A stretch of 5,339 bases of DNA from Deltaproteobacteria bacterium. Lineage in GTDB: Bacteria > Myxococcota_A > Polyangia > Polyangiales > Houyiibacteriaceae. A program made the translations under genes and the position numbers. The DNA is taken from contig JAPUKT010000498.1 of the NCBI GenBank assembly GCA_027295555.1, positions 1 to 5,339 on the forward strand, read 5' to 3'. Positions 5,107-5,339 of this stretch are shown one piece after another. Below the pieces are notes generated by a model. That model was given only the letters and a program-made list of their open reading frames with translations, ran no database searches and was not told the origin of the DNA. Position 1 is the first letter of the stretch. Every line of letters begins with the position of its first letter.

Positions 5107-5339
5107 ATGGCCCTAGACCCCGAACTTCGCTCTGAGCTCGATCAGCTGATGAACGACCATCGTGTGGTCCTGTTCATGAAGGGAACGCCCCGAGCTCCCC
5201 AGTGCGGCTTTTCCGCACGCGTGGTTGGAATCCTCGACGACCTGCTCGAGGACTACCGGACAGTCGATGTCCTATCCCGCCCCGAGATTCGGAACGGGAT
5301 CAAGGAGTATTCGAACTGGCCCACGATTCCTCAGCTCTA
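5107..5339 (+). CDS. grxD: Monothiol glutaredoxin, Grx4/GrxD family (5' part; cut by window end)
   Basis: The frame opens at ATG 5107, behind an AGAGGAGAG purine tract with short spacing, and stays open to the window edge, giving 77 full codons. VVLFMKGTP (20-28) and PQCGFS (31-36) contain the single active-site Cys33 in the CGFS motif. YRTVDVLSRPEIRNGIKEYSNWPTIPQL (50-77) is the glutathione-contacting region with the cis-Pro loop. The family is about 100-110 residues, so roughly the last 30 are missing. CGFS glutaredoxins hold and transfer [2Fe-2S] clusters with glutathione, and often BolA, in the cytosol. This sits well beside the Rieske and hemerythrin-like genes, though a direct link is inferred. 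It is divergent from phhB. Confidence 0.94.
   Translation, partial: MALDPELRSELDQLMNDHRVVLFMKGTPRAPQCGFSARVVGILDDLLEDYRTVDVLSRPEIRNGIKEYSNWPTIPQL

Noticed and set aside
1..5339. CRISPR array, tRNA or rRNA
   Set aside because: No regularly spaced repeats, no T-loop or acceptor-stem patterns and no rRNA-like sequence were seen on either strand.

Overview
The window reads as chromosomal DNA from a GC-rich Gram-negative bacterium. Protein style (a KshA/DAF-36-like Rieske oxygenase, a Grx4-type glutaredoxin, pterin dehydratase, a CDF-type carrier) and base composition would suit a myxobacterium-like or other proteobacterial genome. This is an inference from style only; no marker gene fixes the taxonomy.

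Layout. (i) 43-1184, minus strand: the decayed 3' two-thirds of a large serine recombinase. It keeps the 'recombinase' DNA-binding domain, the zinc ribbon, the coiled coil and a strong intrinsic terminator, but has lost the catalytic domain and carries two apparent frameshifts. (ii) 1185-1285: short regulatory spacer with a perfect inverted repeat. (iii) 1286-2248, plus: complete Rieske non-heme iron oxygenase. (iv) 2249-2557: 309-bp non-coding gap between convergent genes, with a cluster of GCAACTCG repeats and small hairpins. (v) 2558-4983, minus, in the order of transcription: phhB-like pterin-4a-carbinolamine dehydratase, hemerythrin-like HHE protein, class I SAM methyltransferase (with an odd 52-residue tail), and a cation-transporter-family membrane protein. 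(vi) 4984-5106: divergent promoter region. (vii) 5107-end, plus: 5' part of a monothiol glutaredoxin, cut by the window end.

How the genes may work together. Iron and redox chemistry recurs: a Rieske oxygenase, a di-iron hemerythrin-like protein and a CGFS glutaredoxin of the Fe-S handling type, with a cation carrier nearby. The minus-strand genes are close enough for co-transcription of phhB with the hemerythrin (17 nt apart) and of the methyltransferase with the transporter (overlapping or about 7 nt apart). No shared pathway can be proved from sequence alone. The recombinase remnant shows that the left edge was once part of, or next to, a mobile element. I see no complete novel system. The most interesting points are the datable decay of the recombinase, the repeat/hairpin module read into the methyltransferase C-terminus, and the GCAACTCG cluster.
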